A stretch of 64,000 bases of DNA from Cephalotus follicularis (taxonomy: Eukaryota; Streptophyta; Magnoliopsida; Oxalidales; Cephalotaceae). Shown here one piece after another: positions 9,992 through 21,059 of the stretch; position 1 is the stretch's first letter, and the number at the start of each line of letters is the position of its first letter. The DNA is taken from NCBI GenBank assembly GCA_001972305.1, contig BDDD01002033.1, forward strand, positions 1-64,000, read 5' to 3'. The position numbers and the translations under genes were made by a program. The notes under the pieces were generated by a model. That model saw only the letters and a list, made by a program, of their open reading frames with translations. It made no database searches and was not told where the DNA came from.

Positions 9992-10143
9992 CAAAATGGT
10001 CAGGATAGTTCCATTGGGATATCGAGACGCGGATATCTCATTTGGACTTCCTTTCCATTGTTTTATGGATTTCAAAATGGTCAGGTACTTCCATTGGGAC
10101 ATCTGGGCGCGGATACTCCCATTTGGACTCCCTTTCCATTCAT
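9992..10143 (+). repeat. Two-copy direct repeat of about 80 bp in LTR A
   Basis: Both copies read 'caaaatggtcagg..cttccattggga..cgcggat..catttggact..cctttccatt'. Confidence 0.75.
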
Positions 10144-10470
10144 TATAACTTCGATAGGGACCAACCAAATGATATATGAAAAATTGATTACAAAATGGAT
10201 TATGAACACGAAATGGCCATTGGATATGAAAAATGACTTATGATTACGAAATGATCTTTATATGATTTGATGGATGTGAATCCTATGAGATCCTTTATGA
10301 AATGGCCCATATCCTTTAAATGAATATATGTTATGGGTTACGAGTATTACAAAGTACGACAATGATATATACTATTGTTTGAGACCTATGAGATAACCCA
10401 TCCATAACCTACGTTTGCATCGCAAGGATTATGGGTGCTCGATCACATCATCATTGGAGGTTCTTGGCGC

Positions 10471-10611
10471 CTATGGGTTCTGACCGTTTTTACGGCTTTA
10501 CCACTCTATGGGTTCTGACCGTTTTTACAGCTTTACCACTCTATGGGTTCTGACCATTTTTACGGCTTTACCACTATGTTATGGGCTCTGACCGTTTTTA
10601 CGGCTTAGCCA
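10471..10611 (+). repeat. 35-bp tandem repeat, four copies, in LTR A
   Basis: Unit 'ctatgggttctgaccg' plus 'tttttacggctttaccact'. Four copies with a few changes; the last is joined by an extra 'atgtt'. Related single phrases occur in LTR L near 53930. Confidence 0.85.
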
Positions 10612-11827
10612 TGATGTGATCAGCGTTATCTCTTCCCCAATCGGCTACAACCTCAAAAGGGTAGGTAGTCGGTGGTAGTACTATCTCGGGCCGGAGGGGC
10701 AGAGTAGTACTTAGACCTATGGGCTGGTTGTCCCTATGATTGATATTGATTGTTATATGGATTGTCTGCAGGCCTATGACCTTTTATGTGATTAGGACCA
10801 GCCCAGTATACCACTGCTTAGGGACAGTTGGTATATTGACGCCGTCCGAAATTGTCATTTGAGCACACGACATACCATACATATATATATATTATACTGT
10901 TGCACGCATATCACCATTATGTTGATGCACTACATGACATACATTGATATACTGTTGCACACATACAACATTATACTGTTGCATGCATAGCATAGTATAC
11001 CTACACGACATTATGTCGCTGACCCATTTCCCCTGTGTGCGGAATGGGTCAAGCTCAGGCACAGGTGATGGATTGCAACGAGGTAAGCTGATAAGGACAG
11101 GTTTTCTATAACAGATTTTGTTAGCCAATTGTATATGGAGTTGCTTGTATATGGGTTTACTTATATGAATTGTATTAAATGAGACAGGCTGAGACGGATG
11201 GATTCTTTATAGCAAATTTTGTTTTGCCCTATTGTACATGGTCTTACTTATGGTAAAGGATATGAGATTGTTAATATGAGTTGTAAAAAGGGCCTCGAGT
11301 TATAAATGAACTGTACAGATATATTAGACTTGTTATGTATAAGAGACAGATCTAAAGATATATTAGAGATGTTTTATTTCAGCTATCGACCTGCCAACAT
11401 GTGGCAGTGCTTATGATATGTGTATTGATGTATTAAACAGGGACAAGCCCATCATATGAGGCATTAGGATGATATGATACTGGTTTAGTTGTGATTACTG
11501 AGGGCTGAGCCCATATATATTCATAAACTGCTGATTCCTCCTTCGGGAATGTTGAGATATAAAATGTGTTTTCCTTTACAGGGGGTTTAGTCCTATAAAC
11601 GAATTTTTCATGCCGAAATTTCGGGAGATTTCAAGAGTTAGTTTTTAATTTGATTTGATTATTCCGCTGATGTTATATAATGGTTCTTCCGCTTATTTGA
11701 CCTTGATTTAAAGTTTTAAATTTATAGCACTTTTTTGGAGTATGAATTATATGACTAAATGGACTGAAGGGAATGAATATCACGCGTCAGATTGTGGGGG
11801 TTTACTCTCGCGGTTCGGGGTGCGACA

Positions 11828-14800
11828 ACTTGGTATCAGAGCCGGTCCTATGCTGGATACGCCAGGATAGGGTCCTCGGCTAGTGGAATTGAGAATGATT
11901 GATGGAAATAAAGTGCTATTTGGAGTTACTTGGAATTACGGAATGATAAGTGTTACATGGAGTATCTTGGAATTATGGGTATGAGAAGTTGATAGCTGAA
12001 TATTTGTCTCTTAAACAAGTAGATATGGAACGGAAAAAGGAAAGGAACTACCATACCACATTTAGACTAGTCCCACAGTCGGGAATTATCGAGGACATAC
12101 AATTTGACCTAGTCTCACAGTTTTATGGTAGGGGCTAGTTATACAGTTATGGATCGTACGGTTGCGGACAGTACAACCATGAATCGTACGGCTAGGGATC
12201 GTGCGGTTATGGCTAAGGGATAAGGTATGGATACGGATATGATATGTTTGCGGATCATATCGTTATGATCGTAATGGTCCGGGTTGTGATGGTATAGTTG
12301 GAAGACAGTCCATGTGTTTAGTTAACCCTCCTATGGATATATGATGGATTGGTTAGTAGCACATTGTACCCATGTGAATGGTTACGGGGAGGTCGTAACC
12401 TTGCATATATCACGATAGTCTCAATTCTAGTTTCTTGGGACTTTGGATCATCAGCCAGTTCAGATGATATCAGCCTTTCATGCTGATAGAATTATGGGAC
12501 AAGGTTACAGTGGATATCTGGCATATGTGACCGATAACAGGAGACGGATACCGAGGTTTGAGGATGTTTCGGTTGTTGTGAATACTCGGAAGTGGTTTCC
12601 GGATGAGTTAACATCCTTACCTCTAAAGAAGGGTTCAGAGTATCTGATTGATTGTTTCTAGGGGTTTGGCAGGAATTCTCCTTTGTTTATCAACCTCTCT
12701 ATCGATCAACACGTCGACGCATTGGTTCATAGCGTCGACACCTATGAGTGAAGAGTTGACACCCTAGAGGTGAGCAGTTGACGCGGTGACCATTCTTTCG
12801 CGTTTCTGTGCATTAACCAGTGTTACAAGTTGACGCCTATAGTGATGACGTCGACGCCTAGAGGATGGTGTTGACGCCCAAATGTCCTGTTTCATATGAA
12901 GTTTCTGGTTTTGCTTGGGTTCTATCCCTAAAGGATTCCCTAGTCAGGCTAGCACCTAAGGCTACCGAGTAGGCCGTTTCTGAGGATGCTGAGTAGTCTA
13001 GACTTGCTAGGGAGGCCAACTTCGAAAAGGCAACCCCTCCGAAACCCCATGAGATATACCAATGGTATGACAGTGAGGGCCATGACATGTGAAGCAAACA
13101 GGTCACCGACTGAGATGACCATGGTAGATCTGTGTGGCACCGAGAGGAAGGGTCGACGAACCCTGACTACAGGACGTGTATTGTACAATTTATGGTATAT
13201 GGTTATGGCATGGCAAAGATACGGATATGGATCCAGATTCGCTTAGTTCATGTATTGCCTTGTGACTCATATGTCATGCGAATGTGAAACTAGAACCCTT
13301 ATGGAATGTTATGTAAGTTAACACCCCAATTGGAGAATCTATTCTTCCTGAAGAAGTGTGAGTCGTGTGCTATGAAGATAGCCGACCCTATATGATGGCA
13401 AACCTCCTAGTGTTGCCGATGGATGAGTTAGAAAGTGGTTACAGAGATGGATCCATTTGGATATGTGTTATCATCGACAATCTCCAAGTCACAATATGGA
13501 CCTTGTGGGTGGATCGTAGTGTCGTTAAAGGGGATGATCAATTCCTTACTACATTCACGAACTTTATGGAAGGGGTGTGTAATTCATATCTTGACCATAT
13601 CATCATAGTCTCCTTCAATGATGTGTTAGTGCATTCCAAGCTTGCGGAATGCCATGGGAAGTGGTTGTGCTAAACATGGCAGGTCTTGCGAGATCGTCAG
13701 TGGTATGCCAATTCAGCAAGTATGGAGTTTTGTTTTTGGAGGTAGTTTCCTTGTTCACGTTAACCACAGTGCTGGTTCGTCTGTGGACCTAACAATGATA
13801 GAAGTGACAAGGGATTGGAAATGGCCGATGAACGTGACAATAGTCCATGGTTTCTTAGGCTTAGCGGGTTACTATCGCCGCTTTGTCGAAGAATTTTTAC
13901 GGATTACCACACCATTGACCCGATTGACGCAGAAAGACGGGATGTAAAAGATGACAGTGGTAAAGGGAGCTTCCAAGAGTTAAAACATCGTCTAATATCT
14001 ACGCCGATCATGGTTTTACCTGAGAGCAATGATGGTTTCGTGGTGTATAGTGATGCCTTAGGGAATGGTGCGAATTGTGTTTTGAGATTGTTTGGGGAAT
14101 GAGCCCCTATGTCTTAAGGAAAGTTGGAGCCTTAGGAGTAAGTATTCTACTCATGACCTAGAATTTGCAGCGTTAGCCGTGCGCTACGCCAACGGAGACC
14201 CTGTCTATACGACACAGAGTTAGAGGTTTTCACAGATCACAAGGGTCCGAAACCTCCTTTCTCTTAGAAGGATATAAATATGAAACAAAGAAGGTGGATG
14301 GAGCTACTCAATGGTTACATCTGTGAGATCCAATGTCAACCAGGCGATGCTAATATGCTTGCAGACGCCTTAGGTTGCTAATTAGCTTGCTTGACGGTCT
14401 CCTAAGTTCAAGCACGACCATGGTTGATGGATAGAATTGAGAGCCTCAAGGAATGGGTGGTAAATTGCTTAAGGCTACATTACACGATCAAGACGGATTC
14501 AAACCAGAATTCTTGATCCGTGGTGATGAGTTGATAAAAATCCCAAGGCAGAGTTTGTGCCCTTTACAACGAAAAGCCGACGGAGGAGCTGTGGTTTCAA
14601 GCTTATCGCTCCAGTTTCTCAGTACATCCAGCGATTAGCAAGATGTATCGAGATCTGTAATTCAATTTGGTGGAAAGACATGATGAAAGAGTGGGCACAG
14701 TATCCTATAGGTTTGCTTTACCACTCAGCCTACAGGATTGGAACCTACAATATAAGGTAGAGTATATGCCTAGATCAGGGTGGCATCACAAAAGCGTGAT

Positions 14801-15222
14801 GGATAGAGATAACAGTTGGAATGGACTTCTGCCGTTAGAACTCACACGGGAAGATCATGTATTTCATAAGGTGTTCATATCTCAATACTCAGAGTATATT
14901 ATCCAGATCCTTCTCACGTGCTACCATATGAGCCGTTAGAGCTAAGGACGGATACGAGTTTGAGGAGAACTCATATATATGTATATAAATATATGTTCAG
15001 AGATGGTTTTGGAATGATATGGACGCCGGAGGACAATGAAACGGGTTATACGGTCGTGAACCAAATGGTTAAAGGATGAGGACGCTTCATGGGTGAAGTG
15101 TGATGATAATGTTGTAAGCTTGAGAAAGTTGTATGAGACGCGATACAGAAACGCGGACATTCTACCCTCACACGATTTAACCTAGGAAATCTCGGGACGA
15201 GATTTTTCTAAGGAGGGGAGGA
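11828..15222 (+). pseudogene. Internal region of element A (decayed pol)
   Basis: The primer site TGGTATCAGAGCC (11831-11843) matches the 3' end of initiator-Met tRNA. No clear gag is left. Around 12443-12660 is the segment between protease and RT (GYLAYVTD, then FPDELTSLP), comparable with chromovirus C. At 12711-12880 sits a GTCGACGCC word cluster. Around 13850-13930 is the RT-RNase H connection ([11 protein letters not shown]). Near 14010-14070 is an RNase H start (LPESNDGFVVYSDA), and near 14285-14370 its end. Family: Tekay-like Gypsy. Too many breaks to count usefully. The remainder to 15222 is non-coding and ends in CTCGGGACGAGA and a purine tract. Confidence 0.7.
12711..12880 (+). repeat. 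GTCGACGCC word cluster inside A's internal region
   Basis: Words ACGTCGACGC, GCGTCGACACC, GTTGACACCC, GTTGACGCGG, GTTGACGCCT, ACGTCGACGCC and GTTGACGCCC within 170 bases, with irregular spacers of about 10-50 bases. Unlike most clusters in the window, it lies in pol-derived sequence rather than in an LTR. Confidence 0.8.
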
Positions 15223-16767
15223 TGTAAGGCTCCAAATTTTATAAATAATTATTTTAATATTGGCACAGTGTATGTCCGTATTGATCCGATGGAGCCCAAA
15301 TTAATAAAAGGCATCGCGTATTGGAGCCGCAAATCGTAAGGCCCGAAATGATTAATAAAGCTCATTTCTGATGCGTGACAATAAGGCCCTATGCTCGCAT
15401 TTTTATTGTGATTATTTTGGTACCCATTCGGATAATTAATATTGCCGTTTGCGGATTAAACGGGACCCGTGCCTTAGTATTTTGGCTAGTAAATACTAAA
15501 GAAGATGCAAAAAAGTTAAAGAAAAAAAAAAGATAACACACGGGCGCATAAGGCGCCCGTTCTTGAAAGAAGCAGGAGACGAATTGAGAGGGAGAGATAT
15601 CAGGAGAGATCAGTGGGAGAGAAAGGGAGAGAGGGAGAGCTCGGCGCCGGAGAGGACGACGACGCCGGACCAGGAGCTCACCGGTCAGAGCCTCCACCCC
15701 CGACGGTATGCCTTCCTTCTTCTCTTCTCTTTTCTTCTTTTTCTGCCCATTTTCTTCTCCCCGACGTCGCCACTGTCACGCCATTGCCGAGCGTTCCACC
15801 GCCGGTTAGCGTTGCGGGAGGGTCCGGTCTTCACCTCGGAGGCCGGATACACCTATTTCAGTGGCTGATTTGGCGTCATTCGGCCGGAAACGACCGGATT
15901 TAAACTGACGGGTCGACTCAGCGAGTTGACCCGCTGCCGCCTTTGACCATGCTTTTAGCGCCGAGTCACGACGAGTTAAGGCCACCAATGGACTGATTGA
16001 AGGATTTTAAGGTCGGTCAAGGTGTTGTTTGGCTGGAATCGGCCGAAATGTGAAGGCTGAGTCAACCCAGCGAGTTTGACTCGCTGCCTGCTGTGACCGC
16101 CGGTTGGGGATGTGTTAACCTGATGATGGTGTGGCGATTTCGGGTGGTGACCGAAGTTATGGTTGAGCGACGAGTTGACTCAGTGAGTTGAATCACTGCC
16201 GGCCATGACAGCGCGTTTCGCGACGAGTCACGGTGAGCCTCCGATGGTTTTGAACATGTCGTCCAATGTGGAACCTATTTTTGGGTTTCGCCGGAGCTAA
16301 ATGAGTTGGCCGGAAATTGGCCGAAGCTCCGATGGCGGCTGTTCTTGATTTCCGTGCGTAGAGTGTAACGGAAATGTGATGTGCATGCAGGATAAAGGAA
16401 ACGATCAAGGATAAACGAAATGATCAAGGATAGAGGATTTCCGAGCTTTACGAGCTCAGTTGCTACGAGGTAGGTTATACTACTGCTTGCATTACATTCA
16501 TGCATTCTAAATGATTATTTGGATTGATACGTGTACGAATTGTACTTGCATGGATGCATGATTGTATACATATATATGATTGCATATGGCATATGATATA
16601 AGGGTTCTGATGTTATATAATGGTTCTTCCGCTTATTTGACCTTGATTTAAAGTTTTAAATTTATAGCACTTTTTTGGAGTATGAATTATATGACTAAAT
16701 GGAGTGAAGGGAATGAATATCACGTGTCGGATCGTGGGGGTTTACTCTCGCGGTTCGGGGCGCGACA
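15223..16767 (+). repeat. 3' LTR of element A, 1.55 kb
   Basis: Starts TGTAAGGCTCC after a purine tract (15210-15222) and ends CGGTTCGGGGCGCGACA, followed by TGCAT. Both ends match the 5' LTR closely, but the central portion present there (with the GTCGACGCTT array and tandem repeats) is absent. It retains the GC hairpin at 15539-15561, with one arm base changed. Confidence 0.9.
15539..15561 (+). other. GC hairpin in 3' LTR of A
   Basis: CACGGGCGC, loop ATAAG, GCGCCCGTT. One terminal pair is lost compared with the copy at 8376. Confidence 0.75.
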
Positions 16768-16772
16768 TGCAT
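16768..16772 (+). repeat. Target site duplication of element A (right)
   Basis: TGCAT, identical to 8051-8055. Confidence 0.95.
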
Positions 16773-17010
16773 AGTGGGCCAGTAGTATCCTTGTCTTAAT
16801 AGCTTGTGAGATAATGATCTGCCCCCTGTGTGGTTGCCACAAATTCCTTCGTGGACCTCCCTCAGAGCATAGTCAACTTCTAGGGGGGTCATACACCTTT
16901 GCCAAGGAAAGGAGAAAGATCTTTTGTAGAGGATCCCATCTCGGAGTTGGAATCTGTTCGCTTTGTAGACTAGCTTCCTCGCCTCCACGGGGTCCTGGGG
17001 CAGGACCCCG
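16773..17010 (-). pseudogene. Element B integrase: N-terminal zinc-binding region
   Basis: Minus-strand translation contains YALREVHEGICGNHTGG and LLRQGYYWPTM, the HHCC-type start of a Gypsy integrase. It directly precedes the core at 7090-8055 once A is recognised as an insertion. Its right neighbour is C, whose LTR begins at 17011. Confidence 0.8.
17006..17010 (+). repeat. Target site duplication of element C (left)
   Basis: CCCCG; the right partner at 27314-27318 is TCCCG (four of five identical). Confidence 0.75.
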
Positions 17011-17182
17011 TGTAACGCCCGATATTTTTTGTTTTGTAATATTTCGTCCTAAGAGGTAATCTTACGTTGAATTAATGAAAATGTTTGAGATTTCAACCTC
17101 AAAGATGGTACCAAACCCTAATTATTGTTTTGGGGAAGGAAATGTGCATGATAAACCAAAAACGACATAGTTTTGGCGCAAA

Positions 17183-17335
17183 TGTGTCGATGTCTTTGGA
17201 AAGACGTCGACGCCTATGGGAGCAAAGGCGTACGTGAATGCATGTACATGCACGTCGATGTAGGCAAAGACATCGACCCCCACGTATAAAAAGGGAAAAG
17301 GCATCGACGTCTATGGAAGACGTCGACGTCTTTTA
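17183..17335 (+). repeat. GACGTCGACGTC word cluster 1 in LTR C
   Basis: Includes AAGACGTCGACGCC, ACGTCGATG, ACATCGACC, GCATCGACGTCT and the perfect palindrome AAGACGTCGACGTCTT (about 17318-17333). Confidence 0.85.
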
Positions 17336-18093
17336 AAAGAATGTCAGTCACTTTATGAACTGACAGAGTAACATGCAAGAGGGAAGGAATTAGAATCCTT
17401 ACAGGCGCCTTGAGGCACGGGAAGGAGACGTGTTGATCATGCACAATGGCCTCCTGACCTGCTTGACTGAAGAAGGGTGAAGTAGGTAACAAGTGTTACC
17501 ATGCATGCATCCCGCAAAAGAAAAACATGAGCAGAAAACAAAAGGGAATGCAGAGTTATGGGAAAGAGGGAGAGAACACGAGAGTGTTCATTGAATGCAA
17601 GGAGAAAGAGGATGGGGGAGCTATCTGCATAAGAACAACCCCATCACCACCTCTCTCTCTCATTTAAAACACCAAAGGAAAGGAAGAGGAGGGAACCAGT
17701 TAGTGGGAGAAAGAGAGAAACACCATTGTTGAGCTTGATTGGAGCTAGAGAATTGGAGCTCGTGGATTGCAGTTGCTGAGAGGATCTTGGAGCTGCTGTG
17801 GCCAGAACCTTGGAACTCAAAGAGGTGGACTTTCCAGTTCCTAACTTGGAACAACAAGGTAGGGGAAAGTGATGATTCTTATACATGATTTTGAGTTTTA
17901 AGATAATGAATGCCATTGTTGAATTGCATGTAAATGGGTGATTTGTAATCTCTGGACTTCTGTGATGATTACTATGAAATACGGAGTAACCATGCATGTG
18001 TGATTACATGAATATGTGAACTAGCTGTGTAAAGGATGGATTTGATAATGGCTTGGTGTGTTAAAACTGTGGAGAAAACGTTCTGTGTTGGAT

Positions 18094-18266
18094 AGACATC
18101 GACGTCTACATAAAGACGTCGATGCCTTCGTGTGAAAATGTGAAAGACATCGATGCTTGAGTAAAGACATCGATGCCTTTTCTGGGCATTATAGAACAGT
18201 AATGTTATGCCTTCGTGTGTGAATGCGAAAGACATCGATGTCTTTTGGAAGACATCGACGCCTTTT
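18094..18266 (+). repeat. GACGTCGACGTC word cluster 2 in LTR C
   Basis: Seven or so words (ACATCGACGTCT, AGACGTCGATGCC, ACATCGATGCT, ACATCGATGCC, ACATCGATGTCT, ACATCGACGCC). They often stand in pairs about 10-20 bases apart, each followed by 'ttttctggg' or 'tgtgaa' phrases. Confidence 0.85.
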
Positions 18267-18481
18267 CTGGGTATTGTAGAACAATAGTGTTTACTGTTGT
18301 TGTGAACTTCCCTTGGTGATTGCATGTTTTATTCATGAAATGATGTTCTGGTTATGTTCCCTGTTAACCAGTAGCTTGCCTTACACGTTGAGAGAGTGAG
18401 ATTCTTTTATACGAAGGATTAAAGGGCCGGATTCTACCCTCTAGAATCAAGTTTCACGAACTGATACTCCCTGGTATCATA

Positions 18482-18610
18482 AAGACATCGACGTCTTTGG
18501 AACGACATCGATGTCTTTGGTCCAAAAACGCCTGGGAATAACTGCACGTAATGTTGGCGCCTTAGGGTAAAATACGTCGACGCCTTTGGGATAAACATCG
18601 ACGTTTATCC
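18482..18610 (+). repeat. GACGTCGACGTC word cluster 3 in LTR C
   Basis: Two pairs: ACATCGACGTCTTTGG with ACATCGATGTCTTTGG, and ACGTCGACGCCTTTGG with ACATCGACGTTTATCC. Confidence 0.85.
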
Positions 18611-19805
18611 CTCCGTTTGGAAGAATTTCACTCGAATGGGACCCGTTAGACCCGAAACGACTCTAGAAACAACCCTAGATGCATTCTGAGCATATGTTTG
18701 CATTATTACTGTGAATTGCATTATGGTTGATTTCAAAAAGTGTTAACCATTTTGAAAAGCTTGTATGATTATTATAATCATTATTGTACGAAAATGTATA
18801 TTTGTCAACATATGAATATATATATTTTCGAAATGATTGGGGAAAGTATTTTCCAAAGACGGAGAAATGTTTTAAAGGATTGGTTACACAATTCAAATGT
18901 ATTGTTTTAGGTTTTATAACTTATTACAATATGAAAACGAAGTTTTATGTTTTAAATAAACATATTTGATCAAGTAATTATATATATTTGCTTGACCTGT
19001 ACTGTACGGTGTTTGTGCTTGTTGATTATTGGCCGTTGTGCTAATAACCTGTTGATTGTTTAGCCGTCGTGCTAAGCAACCTGTACGGAGGACTTGCTTC
19101 AAACCGTTCGCAAACGGGGATTGGAGTAAGAGTGCGTGACGTTGGGGCCAGGAGGTGGCGATGGTCATGACGACTTGTTTGTCTGGTTCCCTTTTGGGGA
19201 CATACTTGCTACTTGTGTTGATATAGCCTTATGAGGTTATAACTGTATTATGAACATGCACATACGTATACATGTATATACTGTGATATATATATACTGC
19301 TATATATATACTGTACTGCATCATAATGCATTCATTCATGTGACTCATTATCATATACCTCGAACTGTATTTATGAGTCTTTTCACTTAGCCGAGTGAGG
19401 ACAAAGGCTAACCCCTACTGTAATAGATTGATGGTGTGAGGCTTGATATGGAGCAGCGCAAGGAGACTTAAGGAGAAGACTGAGTTGTTCTCATATTGTT
19501 ATGTATTGGATTTTGGAACAATGACTTTTGGATTATTGTAACGCAGTTTATTTTATGTTATTTCGTATTGTATTATCACGCTCCGTTTGTGGGCGATTGA
19601 CAATGTTGTTGGGCTTTATATGAACTTTGTGGGTATCACGTAGTATGGGATGCGTGATACATATTTAAATTCAGCTTATTTCATGTTATTGCTTCCGCTA
19701 TTAAAGGTTTTTGTTTTATGGATTATTGCATAAGCTTAGTTATTTTGTGTTGATTTCCTTACCGCTTTAATGTTGACCTCTTGGAAAAACGAGGGCGTGA
19801 CAACG

Positions 19806-19817
19806 TGGTATCAGAGC
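19806..19817 (+). other. Primer binding site of C
   Basis: TGGTATCAGAGC starts three bases after the LTR end; complementary to the 3' end of initiator-Met tRNA. Confidence 0.9.
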
Positions 19818-19914
19818 ATATTCCATATATGCTTAGCTAGGATACTTTCCTTGGAAATCAATAAATTTTTTTCCTAAAGTCGTGACTAACCGTCATCCTT
19901 CTTATAGGAACAAA

Positions 19915-21050
19915 TGGACCGAAGGAGAACGCGTGCTAGGGCTAGAGCTGTTGGAGCCAATGACCCAGAGGAAGCGAATATGCCGCATGGATTGAATGTC
20001 CCCCAAGATGATAGGGACCCGATGACCCGGATTGCGGATTATTTCTAGCAACAGATGGCCTTTAATATGGCTAACGTGGAGGAGATGCGCCAGTACTACG
20101 CCCAAGCTCGGCCGCAACATAGAGCTCCCGATCACTGCCCGAGAGAGGATAGTAGTCAGTTTGGAAGGGACATCGAAAGGTTTATGAGATAGAATCCACC
20201 CAGCTTGCGGGGAGAACTTGATGCCACTGTGGCTGAGAGATGGCTGCAGGACTTGGAGAAAATCTTCGAAGTGATGGACTGTACTGAAACTCAGAATTTG
20301 AAATTTGCTGTATACCGTCTATGGGGTGAGGCCACTCATTGGTGGGAGATGGTCAAGGCGAAATGGGAATCTCAGAGGCTTGACAGTACTTGGGGAAGAT
20401 TCCAGGCAGAATTCTTGGAGACATATGTTCCTCGGTTGGAACAAGAGCGCCGGGAGACAGAGCTCTTGGAGCTGCGACAAGGGGAAATGACGGTGACCGA
20501 GTATCAAGCAAGGTTCATGGAGCTAGCCAGACACTCACCTTATCTGGTAGCTGATGAAGTGAAGAAGATACGGAGATTTTTGAGGGGTCTGCGACCAGAT
20601 CTTCGGTCGAGAATCAGAGCTATGGAGTTATGAACTTTTGTGGAGGTTGCTCAAAAGGCAAGGTTGCTGGAGAGCATATCTAATGAAGACCGAGAAGAGA
20701 GGGCCCGAGCACAACAAAATAAACAAAGCCCGACGAGACCAGCTTCTTCAAAATGGAAAGGCAGTGGTTCTCCGACGAAATCATCGAAGAACAGATCTGG
20801 ACAGACTGCCACACAGGGTACTCCTAGCCAAGGGAGTAATGCCGGAACTGGAGCTTGTTATCACTGTGGTCGGAAAGGCCACTTACAGAAAGATTGCTGG
20901 AGGATGAATGGATTGTGTTAGAGGTGTGGGGCATCTGGCCATTCCGTGAGAGATTGCCCGAAGAGTCAGGCTACAGCACCTACCGAACCAGCTAGTAGCA
21001 GCGGGGCCGCAGCGGGGCCTTCACAGTGAAGGGACACCGGCAAGGGCATT
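19915..21050 (+). pseudogene. Element C gag
   Basis: Starts at ATGGACCGAAGGAG shortly after the primer site. The central part (20205-20633) has the plant Gypsy gag signature: RWLQDLEKIFEVMDC, then THWWEMVKAKW, then ETELLELRQGEMTVTEYQ. Downstream is a CCHC zinc knuckle CYHCGRKGHLQKDC (about 20855-20900) and a second one near 20920-20965 (RCGASGHSVRDCPK). Gag forms the particle coat and binds the RNA. The frame is broken in several places. Confidence 0.85.
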
Positions 21051-21059
21051 GCAAAAGGT

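Larger units (their letters stand above)
8056..11827 (+). repeat. 5' LTR of element A, 3.77 kb
   Basis: Starts TGTAAGGCCCC and ends GGTTCGGGGTGCGACA. In order it has the 'aaggccctatgctcgc' block, the GC hairpin (8376-8398), a GAGAG-rich stretch, a GC-rich zone with GAGTCGACTC-type words, the GTCGACGCTT array (9601-9780), an 80-bp duplication (9992-10143), a 35-bp tandem array (10471-10611) and a long AT-rich tail. Much longer than its partner at 15223-16767. Long LTRs are normal for the Tekay lineage. Small open frames inside are not credible genes. Confidence 0.9.
8056..16767 (+). mobile_element. Element A: Tekay/Del-like Gypsy element with very unequal LTRs
   Basis: Bounded by TGTAAGG and CGCGACA termini and a perfect TGCAT duplication. 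5' LTR 8056-11827 (3.77 kb), initiator-Met primer site, internal region 11828-15222, purine tract, 3' LTR 15223-16767 (1.55 kb). The internal region retains scraps of protease/RT, RNase H and perhaps integrase but is heavily decayed, with many breaks. The shared parts of the LTRs differ at roughly five positions per hundred by eye over the first 225 bases, so insertion is fairly old but younger than B. Confidence 0.9.
17011..19802 (+). repeat. 5' LTR of C, 2792 bp
   Basis: TGTAACGCCCG...GGGCGTGACA. It holds three clusters of ACGTCGACGTC-type words (17183-17335, 18094-18266, 18482-18610), a purine-rich leader around 17520-17740, and near 19380 the phrase 'gtgaggacaaaggctaacccct', also found in solo LTR S1 (35219). 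The minus-strand frames through the word clusters repeat VDVF-like peptides and are not genes. Confidence 0.95.

Noticed and set aside
17972-18325. Minus-strand 117-residue frame, kept in both LTRs of C (also 25480-25836)
   Set aside because: It is a translation of the ACGTCGACGTC word clusters (repeated VDVF-like peptides). It persists because the LTRs are recent duplicates and the words contain no stop.
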